Part shown: one piece after another, positions 50,473 to 60,388 of the stretch
How the letters are laid out: the number at the start of each line of letters is the position of its first letter
How positions within the stretch are numbered: position 1 is the stretch's first letter
The notes under the pieces: generated by a model
Databases searched by the model: none
Told to the model about the DNA's origin: nothing
The model's input: the letters and a program-made list of their open reading frames with translations, nothing else
Program-made: the position numbers and the translations under genes
DNA from: Siphonodentalium dalli
Taxonomy: Eukaryota; Mollusca; Scaphopoda; Gadilida; Siphonodentaliidae
Direction: 5' to 3'
Length of the DNA: 64,000 bases
Assembly (NCBI GenBank): GCA_032622095.1
Contig: CP136068.1
Location: forward strand, 15,669,729-15,733,728

Positions 50473-50869
50473 TCGTTAAGTCCAGAGGCTGACTTTGTGG
50501 ACTCGTTGGCTGAATCGGCACGTGTGATAAGTCCATGGGACTGGTTTGAGGACGTTCCGATGACTGCGTCGTAGGTCGTTGACGGGATGTATTCGATAAG
50601 TCCATCGGACTGTTTCGTGGTCGTTCCGAAGTCCTCGTCGTAGGTCGTTGACGGGATGTCCTCGATGTGTCTAGAGGCTCGTTATGAGGTCGAACCGGTC
50701 GCTGCCTTTGAGGTGCGCTGGTGACGGGCTGCCTGCTGGACTCCAACCGCACTAATGCGTCGTACAAAGATCTGTTGAAGGGGGTTAATGGCTGTCCCGA
50801 TATTTCCCTTAGCAAATCATCGCTGGTATAACCACCGTTGAACATTTGTTGAGCTAGATAATTCTCCAT
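50473..50869 (-). other. N-terminal Pro/Ser/Thr-rich region of PolB ORF with PxDLS motifs
   Basis: This is the first ~132 codons of the polymerase ORF. A 23-residue unit (TSRQRPTT...SERP..SPMDLS) is present twice, at about 50662-50594 and 50593-50525. It places PMDLS at 50608-50594 and 50539-50525; PLDLT lies at 50488-50474 and the weaker PLDTS at 50677-50663. PxDLS is the docking motif for the CtBP corepressor, known from adenovirus E1A and many host repressors. The context is disordered, as such motifs require. Function is inferred; the sequence just before MENYLAQQ is a strong acceptor-like tract (TATTATTTTTTCAG), hinting at a 5'UTR intron. Confidence 0.6.
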
Positions 50870-50879
50870 TCTGAAAAAA

Positions 50880-51013
50880 TAATAATATAGTTGAGTCATA
50901 TGAAATAATCACGTGATTGACACTCGTAACCAATCAGATGAAAACTTTGGGGGTATAAAGAGCTTCTACTTTCATTTTTTCCCCCCCGCAGCATTCAGCG
51001 TCATCGATACATC
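50880..51013. promoter_or_regulatory. Bidirectional promoter between PolB and IAP genes
   Basis: About 130 bp separates the divergent genes. It holds CACGTG (50910-50915), CCAAT (50930-50934) and TATAAAG (50954-50960), the latter 54 bp before the IAP ATG. TATA and CCAAT are oriented for the + strand gene; no clear TATA faces PolB. Confidence 0.6.
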
Positions 51014-51640
51014 ATGGACATACCTCCTGATTTCACAACCAGGCCAGGAGTGGATATTAAACCCGCTTCCTACTATGGAATATTCCCTAAATGCGAAGCA
51101 GCGAAACCTGACATGGCGTCACTATCGGCCCGATTCGCTACTTTTAAGGAATGGAAGGGTCCCGTTTCTGCGCGCAAACTGGCCGAAGCCGGAATGTACT
51201 ATGTGGGTTACGAAGATCGTGTGAAATGTTTTACGTGTGATGGAGGGATATATAACTTCGTTGAAAGTGATATTCCTCTCACTGAACACAAAAACTATTA
51301 CCCTCATTGTGACTACATAGACTATATAAGATTCCTTTCTGGACAAAGTCGCGCATTATCGCAGGAAAATGTTGAGGGGATCGAAGAATGGCAGAACTAC
51401 GATTCGGACAGCGAGAGATTCGACACGCCGGACACGCCGGACACGCAGTTAGGTGATACTGATGTCGACGACATTCTACAGAATGAGAACTTGTGCGGTA
51501 TATGTTTCTCGGGCAGTAAGCGAGTGTGTTTTCTCCCTTGCGGACATTTGATATCTTGTGAGTATTGCGCTATCGCTTTGGATAAATGCCCAGTTTGCAG
51601 AAGTATAATTACGGCTTACAGCAAAGTACATCAGTGCTAA
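51014..51640 (+). CDS. IAP-like protein: one BIR plus C-terminal RING
   Basis: The 208-aa protein has one BIR (about residues 40-100: RFATFKEW, LAEAGMYYVGYEDRVKCFTC, zinc ligands C72, C75, H92, C99) and a C3HC4 RING (about 161-196: CGIC, LPCGH, C182/C185, CPVC). An acidic, repeat-bearing linker (DTPDTPDTQ) joins them. IAP family proteins block caspases or signal through RING ubiquitin ligase activity; baculoviruses and other DNA viruses carry them to delay host-cell death. Here it has its own TATA box and an AATAAA at 51771, and all zinc ligands are intact. It was presumably acquired from a host (inference). Confidence 0.92.
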   Translation: MDIPPDFTTRPGVDIKPASYYGIFPKCEAAKPDMASLSARFATFKEWKGPVSARKLAEAGMYYVGYEDRVKCFTCDGGIYNFVESDIPLTEHKNYYPHCDYIDYIRFLSGQSRALSQENVEGIEEWQNYDSDSERFDTPDTPDTQLGDTDVDDILQNENLCGICFSGSKRVCFLPCGHLISCEYCAIALDKCPVCRSIITAYSKVHQC

Positions 51641-51770
51641 CTGTAAGGAAGGACTATCGGAGCTGCTCGTAAACTTACCTCGGGTGGTGTAATTCCGACT
51701 GTTTTTTTTTAAATCCGCAAACTGTAAGGAAAAAAAGACCGATAGTGATACGTTCACACGCTGCACATAG

Positions 51771-51776
51771 AATAAA
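51771..51776 (+). terminator. Poly(A) signal for the IAP gene
   Basis: AATAAA 130 bp beyond the IAP stop codon, in CATAGAATAAACTAAG. Confidence 0.5.
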
Positions 51777-51840
51777 CTAAGACGGTTATATGCGGTCGTC
51801 GTTATATTATAAAAGCTCACACCTTTTTTTTTAAATCAGA

Positions 51841-52163
51841 GAATCATTTTCCGCAGACTCTGATACTTATAAGCGGATAGTTAGACACGGAAGTGATTCA
51901 TTTCCGGCTCTTTGAGACTCTGATATCTGTATGAACCATTTTCAATCATTTAACCGTGGGTACTTATCGAGTTAAAACATTTAAGGTAGTGGCGCGCTGA
52001 AGCCGAGTGAATCATTTCCGGATGTGTGTGACTCAAGCGCTTAGTTCGCTCCTATAGAACCGTCAATACATACGCGGAAGAGGGTGAATCATTTCCGTTT
52101 CTTTGTGACTCACGTGCGTAGGAGTGAATGGCAGTGGCGTCAGTAGAGCCGAATTATTTCCGG
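51841..52163 (+). promoter_or_regulatory. Five iterated GAATCATTTCCGG elements upstream of the PC4-like gene
   Basis: Copies: 51841-51853, 51893-51907, 52007-52021, 52084-52097 and 52151-52163. The first four are followed within 1-12 bases by GACTC, and two of these by GACTCTGATA. TTCCGG resembles an ETS site and TGACTCA an AP-1 site. The region lies between the IAP and PC4-like genes near the element's right end, so it may be a promoter/enhancer or a replication-end element. 51641-52338 has no gene. Confidence 0.55.
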
Positions 52164-52338
52164 CCACTTAGCGGCTTGATTCTCATTGGACAAAAATGAT
52201 TTCCTAACGTCGCTCGTCACTGATAGACACGCCCCCGAAGGATAGCGATTGGATGATGCGCGCTGCCACGCATTACTTTTAACAAAGTACCGGATCGGCT
52301 ATCGTCATTCGCATCCTGACTCTAGAACGCTCAACACG

Positions 52339-52842
52339 ATGAATTCAAAAATACTGTCGAAACATTTGGGACGTGAAAGATACGTGACTGTCGGAGAATT
52401 CAAAGGAAATAAACAGATAGATATAAGGATTTGGGAGAATGGTAAAATTCCTACCAAACAGGGCGCTAGCATGGACTTGCAACGTTGGCAAACCTTAGTC
52501 GACAACTTGCCAGCAGCGAGAGAAAATTTGCGAAATAAGACACCCATGGACAGAGTACATCTCGGATATAACGTGTACATGTGTTTAGATCACGACAATG
52601 GTGTCTTACACGTTAGACAGTTTTTCTACCCTGAAAACTCTGAACAGATTCATCCAACGAAGAAAGGAGTTACTCTAAACGCCGGGGAAGTCGATGTTTT
52701 GGCAGACAATATCGACGTCGTACGCGGAGCAGTGCCCGAGTTAGAAACATTTATACCATGCTATTTGCAAGACTCTCACCAGAATCAGCTCGGTGCACTT
52801 TCTTGTCGCTCATGCAACCCTGGATCGTGCGACATCTATTAA
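52339..52842 (+). CDS. PC4/SUB1-like single-strand DNA-binding protein with two PC4 domains
   Basis: A 167-aa product from the ATG at 52339 (an upstream in-frame ATG at 52249 adds 30 residues of unclear value). Domain 1: RERYVTVGEFKGNKQIDIRI ... PTKQGASMDLQRWQTLVDNL. Domain 2: YNVYMCLDHDNGVLHVRQFF ... PTKKGVTLNAGEVDVLADNI. Both follow the PC4 pattern (Y/F.V..F.G...VdIR......PtKkGisL....W..L...I). PC4/SUB1 is a Pol II coactivator and ssDNA binder. In the element it could help transcription with the TBP-like protein, or coat displaced strands in protein-primed replication (inference). It ends 29 bp from the element's right boundary with a Cys-rich tail. Confidence 0.8.
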   Translation: MNSKILSKHLGRERYVTVGEFKGNKQIDIRIWENGKIPTKQGASMDLQRWQTLVDNLPAARENLRNKTPMDRVHLGYNVYMCLDHDNGVLHVRQFFYPENSEQIHPTKKGVTLNAGEVDVLADNIDVVRGAVPELETFIPCYLQDSHQNQLGALSCRSCNPGSCDIY

Positions 52843-52964
52843 ACAATCTTTGGCGGATTACGTTATCAGCAGTGTGTGTGTGTGTGTGTGTGTGAGGGTG
52901 AGGGAGGGTGTGTGTGTGTGTGCGTGTATGAGGGTGTGTGCGCGTGTGTGATTCGTCAACAATT

Positions 52965-53605
52965 TCCTTTAGCACGGGCTACAGTTCGTACCTTTGGTCC
53001 GATTATTATGAAATTTGTCATGGATGTTGACATTGACATGTAGATGAGAACGAATCATTTTGGGGTCATTCGGCCAAAAAACATGGCCGCCGGCAGCCAT
53101 CTTAGATTTTACTCTTTGCATGACTAAATCCTTTGACACGGGCTACAGGTCGTACCTTTGGTCGGATCATCATCAAATTTGTCATGGATGTTAACAATGA
53201 CATATAGATGGGAACGAATCATTTTTGGGTCATTCGGCCGTCAGCAGCCATCTTGGATTTTACTCTTTGTATAACTAAATCCTTTAGCACGGCTACAGGT
53301 CGTACCTTTAGTCTGATCATCATGAAATTTGTCATGGCTTTTGAAAGTGGAATGAAGATCGGAACGAGACATTTTGGGATCATTTGGACAAAAAACATGG
53401 CCGCCAGCGGCCATCTTTTATTTCAAAATTTAATTAGCACGGGCCACAGGTCGTACTGTTCGTCTGATCATCATGAAATTTGTCATGGGTGTTAACAATG
53501 ATATGTAGATGGGAACGAGTCATTTTGGGGTCATTCGGCCGAAAAACATGGCCGCCAGCAGCCATCTTGGATTTTGCTCTTTGTATGACTAAATCCTTTA
53601 TCTTT
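52965..53605. repeat. Satellite of ~160 bp, second block copy
   Basis: Counterpart of 31085-31725. Confidence 0.9.
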
Positions 53606-53966
53606 TTCAATATGCTTTATTTCTCTTATCAAATTTCACATGATATTGAGATATGAGTGTATATACAAAAGATATGTACAATATTATAGATGGTAGTCTA
53701 TAGAAATGAATTATATAATTTATATACATTCTGACTCCCTTAAATTGTATTGCAGTTGACTCTGTTGTGAGTTGGCCGGATAAATGTGGTGCCAATTTAT
53801 TTATTGACCGGATCATTGATTGTCTATTGTTTAGAGTTATCTTTCATAATTTTAATGTCGCCTGATTTCGTTTAGTACTTTCTGTCAGGAAATTTGTCAA
53901 AGTAAACTTAATTTCATTTAATTACGTATTGCTACAGTGATGTTATCCAAGCTTGATATACGTTCT

Positions 53967-54613
53967 ATGTGCCACCGCAGACGCTACGATTAAAATCGTA
54001 AGTGGGGAAAATCGTAGGTGGAGAAATCGTAGCTTGCCCGCAGACGCTACGGTGCTGCGATGTTTGCAGCTACGATTTTATCAACGTGATCGATCACATG
54101 ATAGCAAAATGTTATACCACATTCTCCGCGTTATGCAACTAAATACATATGGCGTGTATTTCAACGGTGCACCTACAGCCAAATCAAGGCTACTACACCG
54201 AACTACATACATATACAGAATGTTCTAAACTAACAAGTTGATGTTGAAAGTTCAAGCGAAATTGAATATGTTTTTTTTTTTTTTTTTTTTACCTGTCAAC
54301 TCAACAGGCTCAGATGCCCCAATTGAATTTCAACAATGACGGCAGCCCTCTACTCCTTGCCTGATATGTGGTATATGCCTGCACTCCCTGCACTTTCGTG
54401 GTATTTACAACATGACCAGAGCGACAGTGGTCATGTGGCAGCTACGATCGCGTGCGTTGCCAAGGTCACGCCACGATTTTCCTGGTAAAATCAAACAGTG
54501 CTTGATTGCTACGATTTGGCTACGATATTGTCGTGGGCATGCGCATTGGATGCTTCCTCCTGCGATTTTCCCCACTTACGATTTTAATCGCAGCGTGTGC
54601 GGTGGCACTATGA
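53967..54613. mobile_element. ~650-bp MITE, second block copy
   Basis: Counterpart of 32084-32730 with the same TIRs (GTGCCACCGCAGACGCTACG...). Substitutions are few. Confidence 0.85.
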
Positions 54614-55058
54614 GTCCCGCTATCAGTTTATGTCTTTTTGTATGCACTAAATTTGGAAAGATTTTTGTGTTTTTTTGTGTTTTTTTTTGGTTTTGTCGCA
54701 CGTGTCGACAAAGTGACATTCGAAAATGGGAAACCCGAAAAAACCATCGGCTGGGCATGTGTGTATGTTGTTGCCAGCTATGAGTGATCACTAGCATATT
54801 CGCGATGCAGCTTGTGTTCAACCATAGCTACAAAAAAAGGGGAAAAAATATTGAACTGTTATTATTAAAATTATAACTTTTTCAATAAAAGCTGAGAATA
54901 CTGGTCCATGCTAATTTCTAGTCTGGATTTTCATCAGAATGTATATAATGAATACAGTCAATATTATACCAATACAGCAATGGTCCAAGCAAACGACCCC
55001 CAACCACAGAAGAACCATGGGCAACCCCCTCAGGACCCAGTCCGAAACACGGTCTGCC

Positions 55059-55103
55059 GCCATTCATCGGAAAGCTCTCAGGAAGAGCTTTCCGATGAAT
55101 GGC
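55059..55103. repeat. 21-bp hairpin, second block copy, one mismatch
   Basis: Counterpart of 33177-33221; CAGGAAGAGC instead of CAGGGAGAGC breaks one pair. Confidence 0.85.
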
Positions 55104-55391
55104 AACAAGCCACATTCCCGACCAAATCCCGAGAAACCACAAACAACTCCGCCTTGGCCAGGGAGTCGACTACTTGGAGCATTGCTCTACAATAGTACAC
55201 TACCGGTATAAGTTATAATTCTGGTCACAATCTAGGTGGAACATTTTAGATACAAAACATATGGTAAATAAAAATACAATTTATATTACATTTTAAGTTC
55301 AATGTGTCATCAAGATTAACTTATCGAGTTGTCATTTATCAGCAGCTTAATTTAATTCTTGTTTATTCTGTTACTGGATTTATCATGTGGG

Positions 55392-58300
55392 TCACAAATT
55401 TTCATCTTCAGTCTCTTTTAGGACTAGTCTAATAAATGAACACAACTTTTTCAAAAGTGCAGGGTCTTTCGTGCTTAGAATTTCGCACATGGTTTCTGTG
55501 TTAATTTTATTTGTACTTATAATTGGTAGGAAATGTTTTCTTATATTTCTAAATTTATCGCACTCTAGAAGGTAATGAAATTCATCTCCAAGTCTACAGC
55601 TCTTACATAGTTTGCATTTTCTGTCCCGTAAGTCAGTGTTGTTCCATCTACCAACTTCAATGGGTAGTTTGTGATTACTTGTTCTGAATTTACTGAGTGT
55701 GACTTGGTTTCTACGACCTAAAATATACAGGTAGTCTTCAAAATAGATGTCACTTTTAAATATCCGGTAAATTTTCCCTTTGCTAGATTGTGTCATACTA
55801 TTTTCCCAAGAGTGTCTAAATGTACTAATGATACTGCATTTTACATAGTTTATAAATTGTTCTTTGTTTGGAATATGGGTTGATTCTATCATATGTGACT
55901 GGTTGCAGTTTGCCAATATTTTTCGAATGCTTAGGACCCATTTAAATGGTGTTTGTTCAGTTTCATTAGCCATTTTCTCAGCTAGTCTGAAATGAATTTT
56001 ACATATTTTTGTATTTCCAATATTTATCAGTTTTGTCCAGTACTTAATTTGTCGAATATTAATGGTTATGTATATTGGGTGTCTACCGGTTTCACCATAT
56101 ATCATATAGTCTGGAGATGAAGGTTTTAGGCTTAGCACATGCTTACAGAACTTTTTATGAACATGTTCTAGGATGTCATTGTTGTCAAAACCCCAGACTT
56201 CACACCCATATAATAGAATAGGTAGGACTTGGGAGTCAAACAGTTCAAATTGGTTTTGTAGTGATAACCAGAGGGTTCTTGATCGTGATATGACAGCATA
56301 CATGGCTTTGGTTACTTTTTCTGCTAGGGATTTTTTGGCCTCAGAGAAGTTACCTGACTTTGTGTGAATTATTCCCAGATAATTAAATTTCTTAATGGGT
56401 TCTAGGTTTTGGCCATTAAAATTAAATTTGGCATATTTTGGGACACTGCGCTTTGATATTAGCATAATCTTTGTCTTGCTTACATTAACTGTTAGTTTCC
56501 AGTTGTTACAGTATTTTGCAAACATATCAAGTTGATTTTGTAATTGTTTTGGAGTTTCTGCCATTAAAACAGTGTCATCAGCATATAAGATAACAAAGAG
56601 TTTCAAATATGTATTCAACTGATTTTCTATCTGTACAGAGACCTTATTTAGTCCAGACGCACCACTATCTATTATGAAGTCTTCGAGGTCATTGAGATAT
56701 AGAGAAAATAGCAACGGTGACAGATTGTCGCCTTGCCTTACTCCCGTGAGACATGGAAATGCTTCTGAAATATCATCGCCTAGGCGGACTGATGACTTTA
56801 TGTTAAGATACATATTTTTAATAATTCTTAGAATTTTCCCAGTTATTCCGGTACGATGTAGTTTGTACCATAGACCGTCTCTCCATACTCTGTCGAAAGC
56901 TTTCTCAAAATCAATAAAAGCGCAGTATAAATTGGAATTCAATTTTCTTGTGATTTCAGTCAGTATATAAATGGCAAAGATATTATCAATTGTTGCATAT
57001 CCTTTCCGGAAGCCAGATTGGTTTTCACGTAAAATGTTATTTGTTTCCAGGAATTCGTATAGTCTAGTCACTAGTATTTTTGTGAAAAGTTTTCCTAGGC
57101 AGCTCAAGATTGTTATGGGTCTATAATTTTGAGGGTCTTTTGGGTCAACTTTATTTTTATAGATGGGGCATATTATTCCAATACCCCATGCTTCTGGGAT
57201 ATTCCCAGTTTCTAAAATCAGGTTAAAATTTGTGCAATATATAGCTATTATCGGTTCGGATGAGGATGTAATGTATTCATTCAGTAGTTTGTCTTCACCT
57301 GGAGATTTGTTATTTTTTAGGCCTCTTATTGCAGTTGTTATTTCTTTGATGTTGACAGGCTTGTTCAGTTCATTTGTATCATAGAGATCAGATGATCCAC
57401 ATATTTCAGGCACTGGTTTGGGGCTATTTTTGTGAATATCTGAGTTGAGATTTCTGAATATAGTTGGAATCTGTGTCATTTTATGGCCTTTTAGTTTCGA
57501 CCAAAATTTCTTTGGGTCAGTATTTCTCATTTGTGCTATTTTATGGGAACATGCATCTCTGTGTATATTAATGGCTGTGTTGGGTGCTCGCTTATATATC
57601 TTGGCTTTCTGACGCATTGTTTTACTGGATATAATGCTGCCAGTGACTTTACACTTCCTAGCAGCCATTCTATAGTCCCTACGGGCTAATTGACAATCTT
57701 TGTTAAACCATGGTTTGCTGTTAGCTTGGTACTTCCTGGCGGGTCTTAAAGGCATATTACTATTTGTTGCAAAGGTTTTATGTGCCGAGTCTGATTTCCT
57801 CGATGATCATCTGCCCAATGTACAATTTTATGTTCAATTTCGGCTATGGTGGGGAGGTCAAAGTTCCATTTAAATATTTCTTTTTTACTTGCATCCCACA
57901 TTCGGGGCTTACAACTACTTTTTTCTTGATTTATGCTTTTGGTATTTTGGGGGGACACGTCAAGACTTGTAATGATGGGGCAATGGATATCGGAGAAAAG
58001 GTCAGAAAACATTTCGACAGAATTTGTTTTCAATAGTGGCAGAGATGTGTGTGTACATAACACGTAGTCGACTGTAGAAGCATCTTTACGTGTTAATGCT
58101 CCAATTCCGCTATCGGTTCCTATTCTACCGTTTACTATGAAAAATTCGTTAGCTTTGCAAAAGCTTAATAATTTATTTCCGAAATTATTTTTTGATTTGT
58201 CGGTATTGCACCTTTTTATTAGCAGATTGTTCAGTTCCAGAATAACGGATGTATCTTCTACATAATATTTTAACCCTGGAATATTATTTTGTTCTGTTTC

Positions 58301-58836
58301 TTCAGGGGTGATATAGTCGTTATCTGTGGAGGTGCGTGCATTAAAATCGCCTGTTAGGAAAAATTATTGGTTCGATTTTTTAATTTAATATATTCGCCTG
58401 TAATCGTGGTAAATGCCTCTTTAGGTGAATAATTACTACTCTCTGGCGGTATATATATTGCCCCAATGATGATTTTTTCATCTCTGGAGCCATGGATTAT
58501 TTTCAGTTCGATCCAGTGGACATAAGGACAGCTTGTATTTATCACATTTGACAGGTTGGCTAGATTTGACTTAATACCTATTATGATTCCACCAGATTTT
58601 ATTCGGGAATGTTTTGTTCTGTTTTTCATAAAAAAGGTATAGCCAGATAGTGATATTTCATCGCAATCATCAGTTTTTATACGCCCGTTTGAAAAAACGG
58701 CCGTATTATAGTATTGGTCTGTCCGTCCGTCCGTCCGTCCGGGCGTCCGGACCGACGTCGATACACTTGTGAGTTGCGATCTTTTGTTTGAGTGACTTGT
58801 GGGTTGCACCCCACAAGTAACGTACGGAAAATCCAA
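55392..58836 (-). pseudogene. LINE A (right block): endonuclease fragments and a 787-codon RT ORF
   Basis: 55392-57755 is an open 787-codon RT frame: GLKNNKSPGED, NYRPITILSCLGKLF, AFIDFEKAFDRVW, GVRQGDNLSPLLF, YADD at about residues 391-394, and a C-terminal CKLCKSC...GDEFHYLLEC zinc motif. Endonuclease pieces lie at 57746-58063 (C-terminal, FSDIHCPIITSL) and 58354-58836 (N-terminal, GAIYIPPESS). Frameshifts near 57755-57800 and 58354 separate them, so the element cannot make a full protein. It is the uninterrupted version of the left copy. Upstream (58720-58745) is a GTCC simple repeat. A Jockey/CR1/L2-like clade is likely but not resolved. Confidence 0.88.
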
Positions 58837-58849
58837 TTTTAAAGAGCGG

Positions 58850-59620
58850 TATGTGGGTTTATTAGCCGAAAAGTAAGTTCAAGTTCGAATTTGGGTTCCG
58901 CCCGCCAATTTTCACCGGAGTTATGCCCCTTATTTGACATATTTTGACTTAGAAAATCCTTGAAATTTGTTGTCCGGATGATAACTTTAGTATAGTTTAT
59001 CGGAATGAATCCAAATTTGGTATATTACACAGGTCAAGTTCGAACTTGGGTTCTGTCCGACCATTTTTGGCAGAGTTATGCCCCTTTTTCGACTCAGAAA
59101 ATTCAGTTTTTCTTATGTTTTTTGGTTTCCGGATGATAACTCGATTTTGGAATGTTTATACGCAAAACCCGTTTTTTTGTGGATTACATATATCGAAATA
59201 CAGCTCAAGTCCGAATTTCGTTTTAATCCGATAATTTTTGCGAGAGTTATGGCCCCTTTTTTGACGTAATTTGACTTAGAAAATCCCTGAAATTTGTTGT
59301 CCGGATGATAACTTTAGTTAGAGAGAACCGATTTCAATCAAATTTGGTATGTGGGTTTATTAGGAGAAAAGACAGCTCAAGTTCGAATTTGGGTTCCGTC
59401 CGCCAATTTTCACCGGAGTTATGCCCCTTATTTGACGTAATTTGACTTAGAAAATCCCTGAAATTTGTTGTCCGGATGATAACTTTACTAGAGCTTATCG
59501 GATTCAATGATAATTTGGTATATTACTTTCTCCCACCAAAACACAGGTAAAGTTCAAATTTGAGTTCCGTCCGCCAATTTTTACCAGAGTTATGCCCCTT
59601 TTTTTTTGGACAGTGTGGAC
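58850..59620. repeat. Satellite of ~170 bp, about four and a half copies
   Basis: Units share GTTCCGTCCGCCAATTTTCA, GAGTTATGCCCCTTATTTGA, GACTTAGAAAATCCCTGAAA and TTGTCCGGATGATAACTTTA. The left block has only the first units, up to the Polinton junction. Confidence 0.88.
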
Positions 59621-59759
59621 ATAGGCCTATATGGAAGTTACATGTGTATATGTGGACGAGTCCAGTGTCCATAACCTATAACTGGGATAGGTACCATGCA
59701 GTGTTTAAGTGTTATTATCACAGGGGTCTGTAACGCGCTACGCTGCCCACACCATGTTT

Positions 59760-59880
59760 GCGCCGCCCATGCATATACGCTTCTATATACGCACATGCTT
59801 CACATTAATGGTAGTATTATTATACTACCATTAACGTAAAGCAGGCGCGTATATAGAGGCGGCGTATATGGGTAGCGCAA
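59760..59880. repeat. Imperfect palindrome, ~58-bp arms
   Basis: Arms 59760-59817 and 59821-59880 pair around TTAATGGTAGTA/TACTACCATTAA and outward through CTATATACGC and CATATACG with several mismatches. It resembles a foldback remnant. Confidence 0.75.
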
Positions 59881-60336
59881 GGGACGGCGGCAGCGGATCG
59901 CGGTACAGGCCCTAATTGTGGTTATTATCTTAGATATTGCATGATATTATGATGTCTAATAATAAATATATCCGAATATATTATTTATCATTGACATTCA
60001 TCGCCATTCATGTTTCGATCGGAATGGTATATTGATATGTTTCTCAACGCAGATAAAGCTATTCCGGAGAATAACAAGAGTTCAAAGGTCAGTGGATGGA
60101 TGCGGGCGGGTAAGATGGTGGTGCATACACTATATAGTACGAAATGCCATATTATACAAAATGCCATTCAATTTACATTTGTTCACCGTTGGCCTGAATC
60201 GATGGACTTAACTGCCATTCCGAAATTACAAATTCGAAAACAAATGAACAACAAGAAAACCATAGTCAGAAATGGTAACGCCACAAAGATTATATTATTA
60301 GCCATAAATATAAATTATAATATAATTATAATATAA

Positions 60337-60388
60337 AATATTATTCATTAGTTAGCGCTAATATAGGCGCTAACTAATGAATAATATT
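60337..60388. repeat. Perfect 22-bp hairpin, 8-base loop
   Basis: Arms 60337-60358 and 60367-60388 pair exactly (core CATTAGTTAGCGC / GCGCTAACTAATG). It lies in AT-rich non-coding DNA. Confidence 0.9.

Larger units (their letters stand above)
45196..50869 (-). pseudogene. Protein-primed family B DNA polymerase, seven introns, disabled
   Basis: Exons on the minus strand: 50869-49001, 48854-48355, 48115-47427, 47340-47080, 46868-46400, 46255-46079, 45990-45707, 45614-45196. All seven introns are GT-AG and rejoin conserved motifs in frame. Order: Pro/Ser-rich region, OTU-like segment (DNTCLA ... THFTPI), cysteine pairs, exonuclease motifs (FFDFECTQNE; SHNGKAYDS; YCISDVDIL), EFHG-CFYHAC across an intron, palm motif A VDFTSLYPFINK, motif B ALRATSKMMLNVLW, motif C YFDT split by an intron before DS, and GGPKNYAYQT. 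It would copy the element's linear genome. Breaks: TGA at 49886-49888, a one-base insertion near 49452, a one-base loss in the G run at 48055-48060. The protein cannot be made from this copy. Confidence 0.9.
39448..52871. mobile_element. Polinton/Maverick (adintovirus-like) element, decayed
   Basis: The hallmark genes are present: protein-primed PolB, chromo-integrase, FtsK/HerA-type packaging ATPase, and an F54H12.2-type capsid protein, plus accessory genes. Boundaries come from comparing the flanking direct repeats: left at 39447/39448 inside a satellite, right at 52871/52872 inside a GT tract. No terminal inverted repeats are visible between the first and last bases, and the last gene ends only 29 bp from the right boundary, so at least the right end is probably truncated. 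I found no adenain-like protease. Confidence 0.9.
52872..59205. repeat. Flanking direct repeat, copy 2 (right of the Polinton)
   Basis: It begins in a GT tract and matches 30998-39447 without the LINE B insertion, ending at ATACAGCT (59205). Beyond 59205 the satellite continues, whereas copy 1 is cut by the Polinton. Divergence is low: a few substitutions per kilobase and short indels. Confidence 0.9.

Noticed and set aside
52249-52338. Upstream ATG of the PC4-like gene
   Set aside because: The 30 extra residues match no PC4 sequence; ATG 52339 starts close to the first domain, though the longer form cannot be excluded.
39448-52871. Terminal inverted repeats of the Polinton (left CTGCTGCAAG against right CTGCTGATAA)
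   Set aside because: Only six bases agree; too short to count.
60010-60336. 108-aa ORF right of the second block
   Set aside because: No recognisable motif; AT-rich tail translating to Asn/Ile runs.
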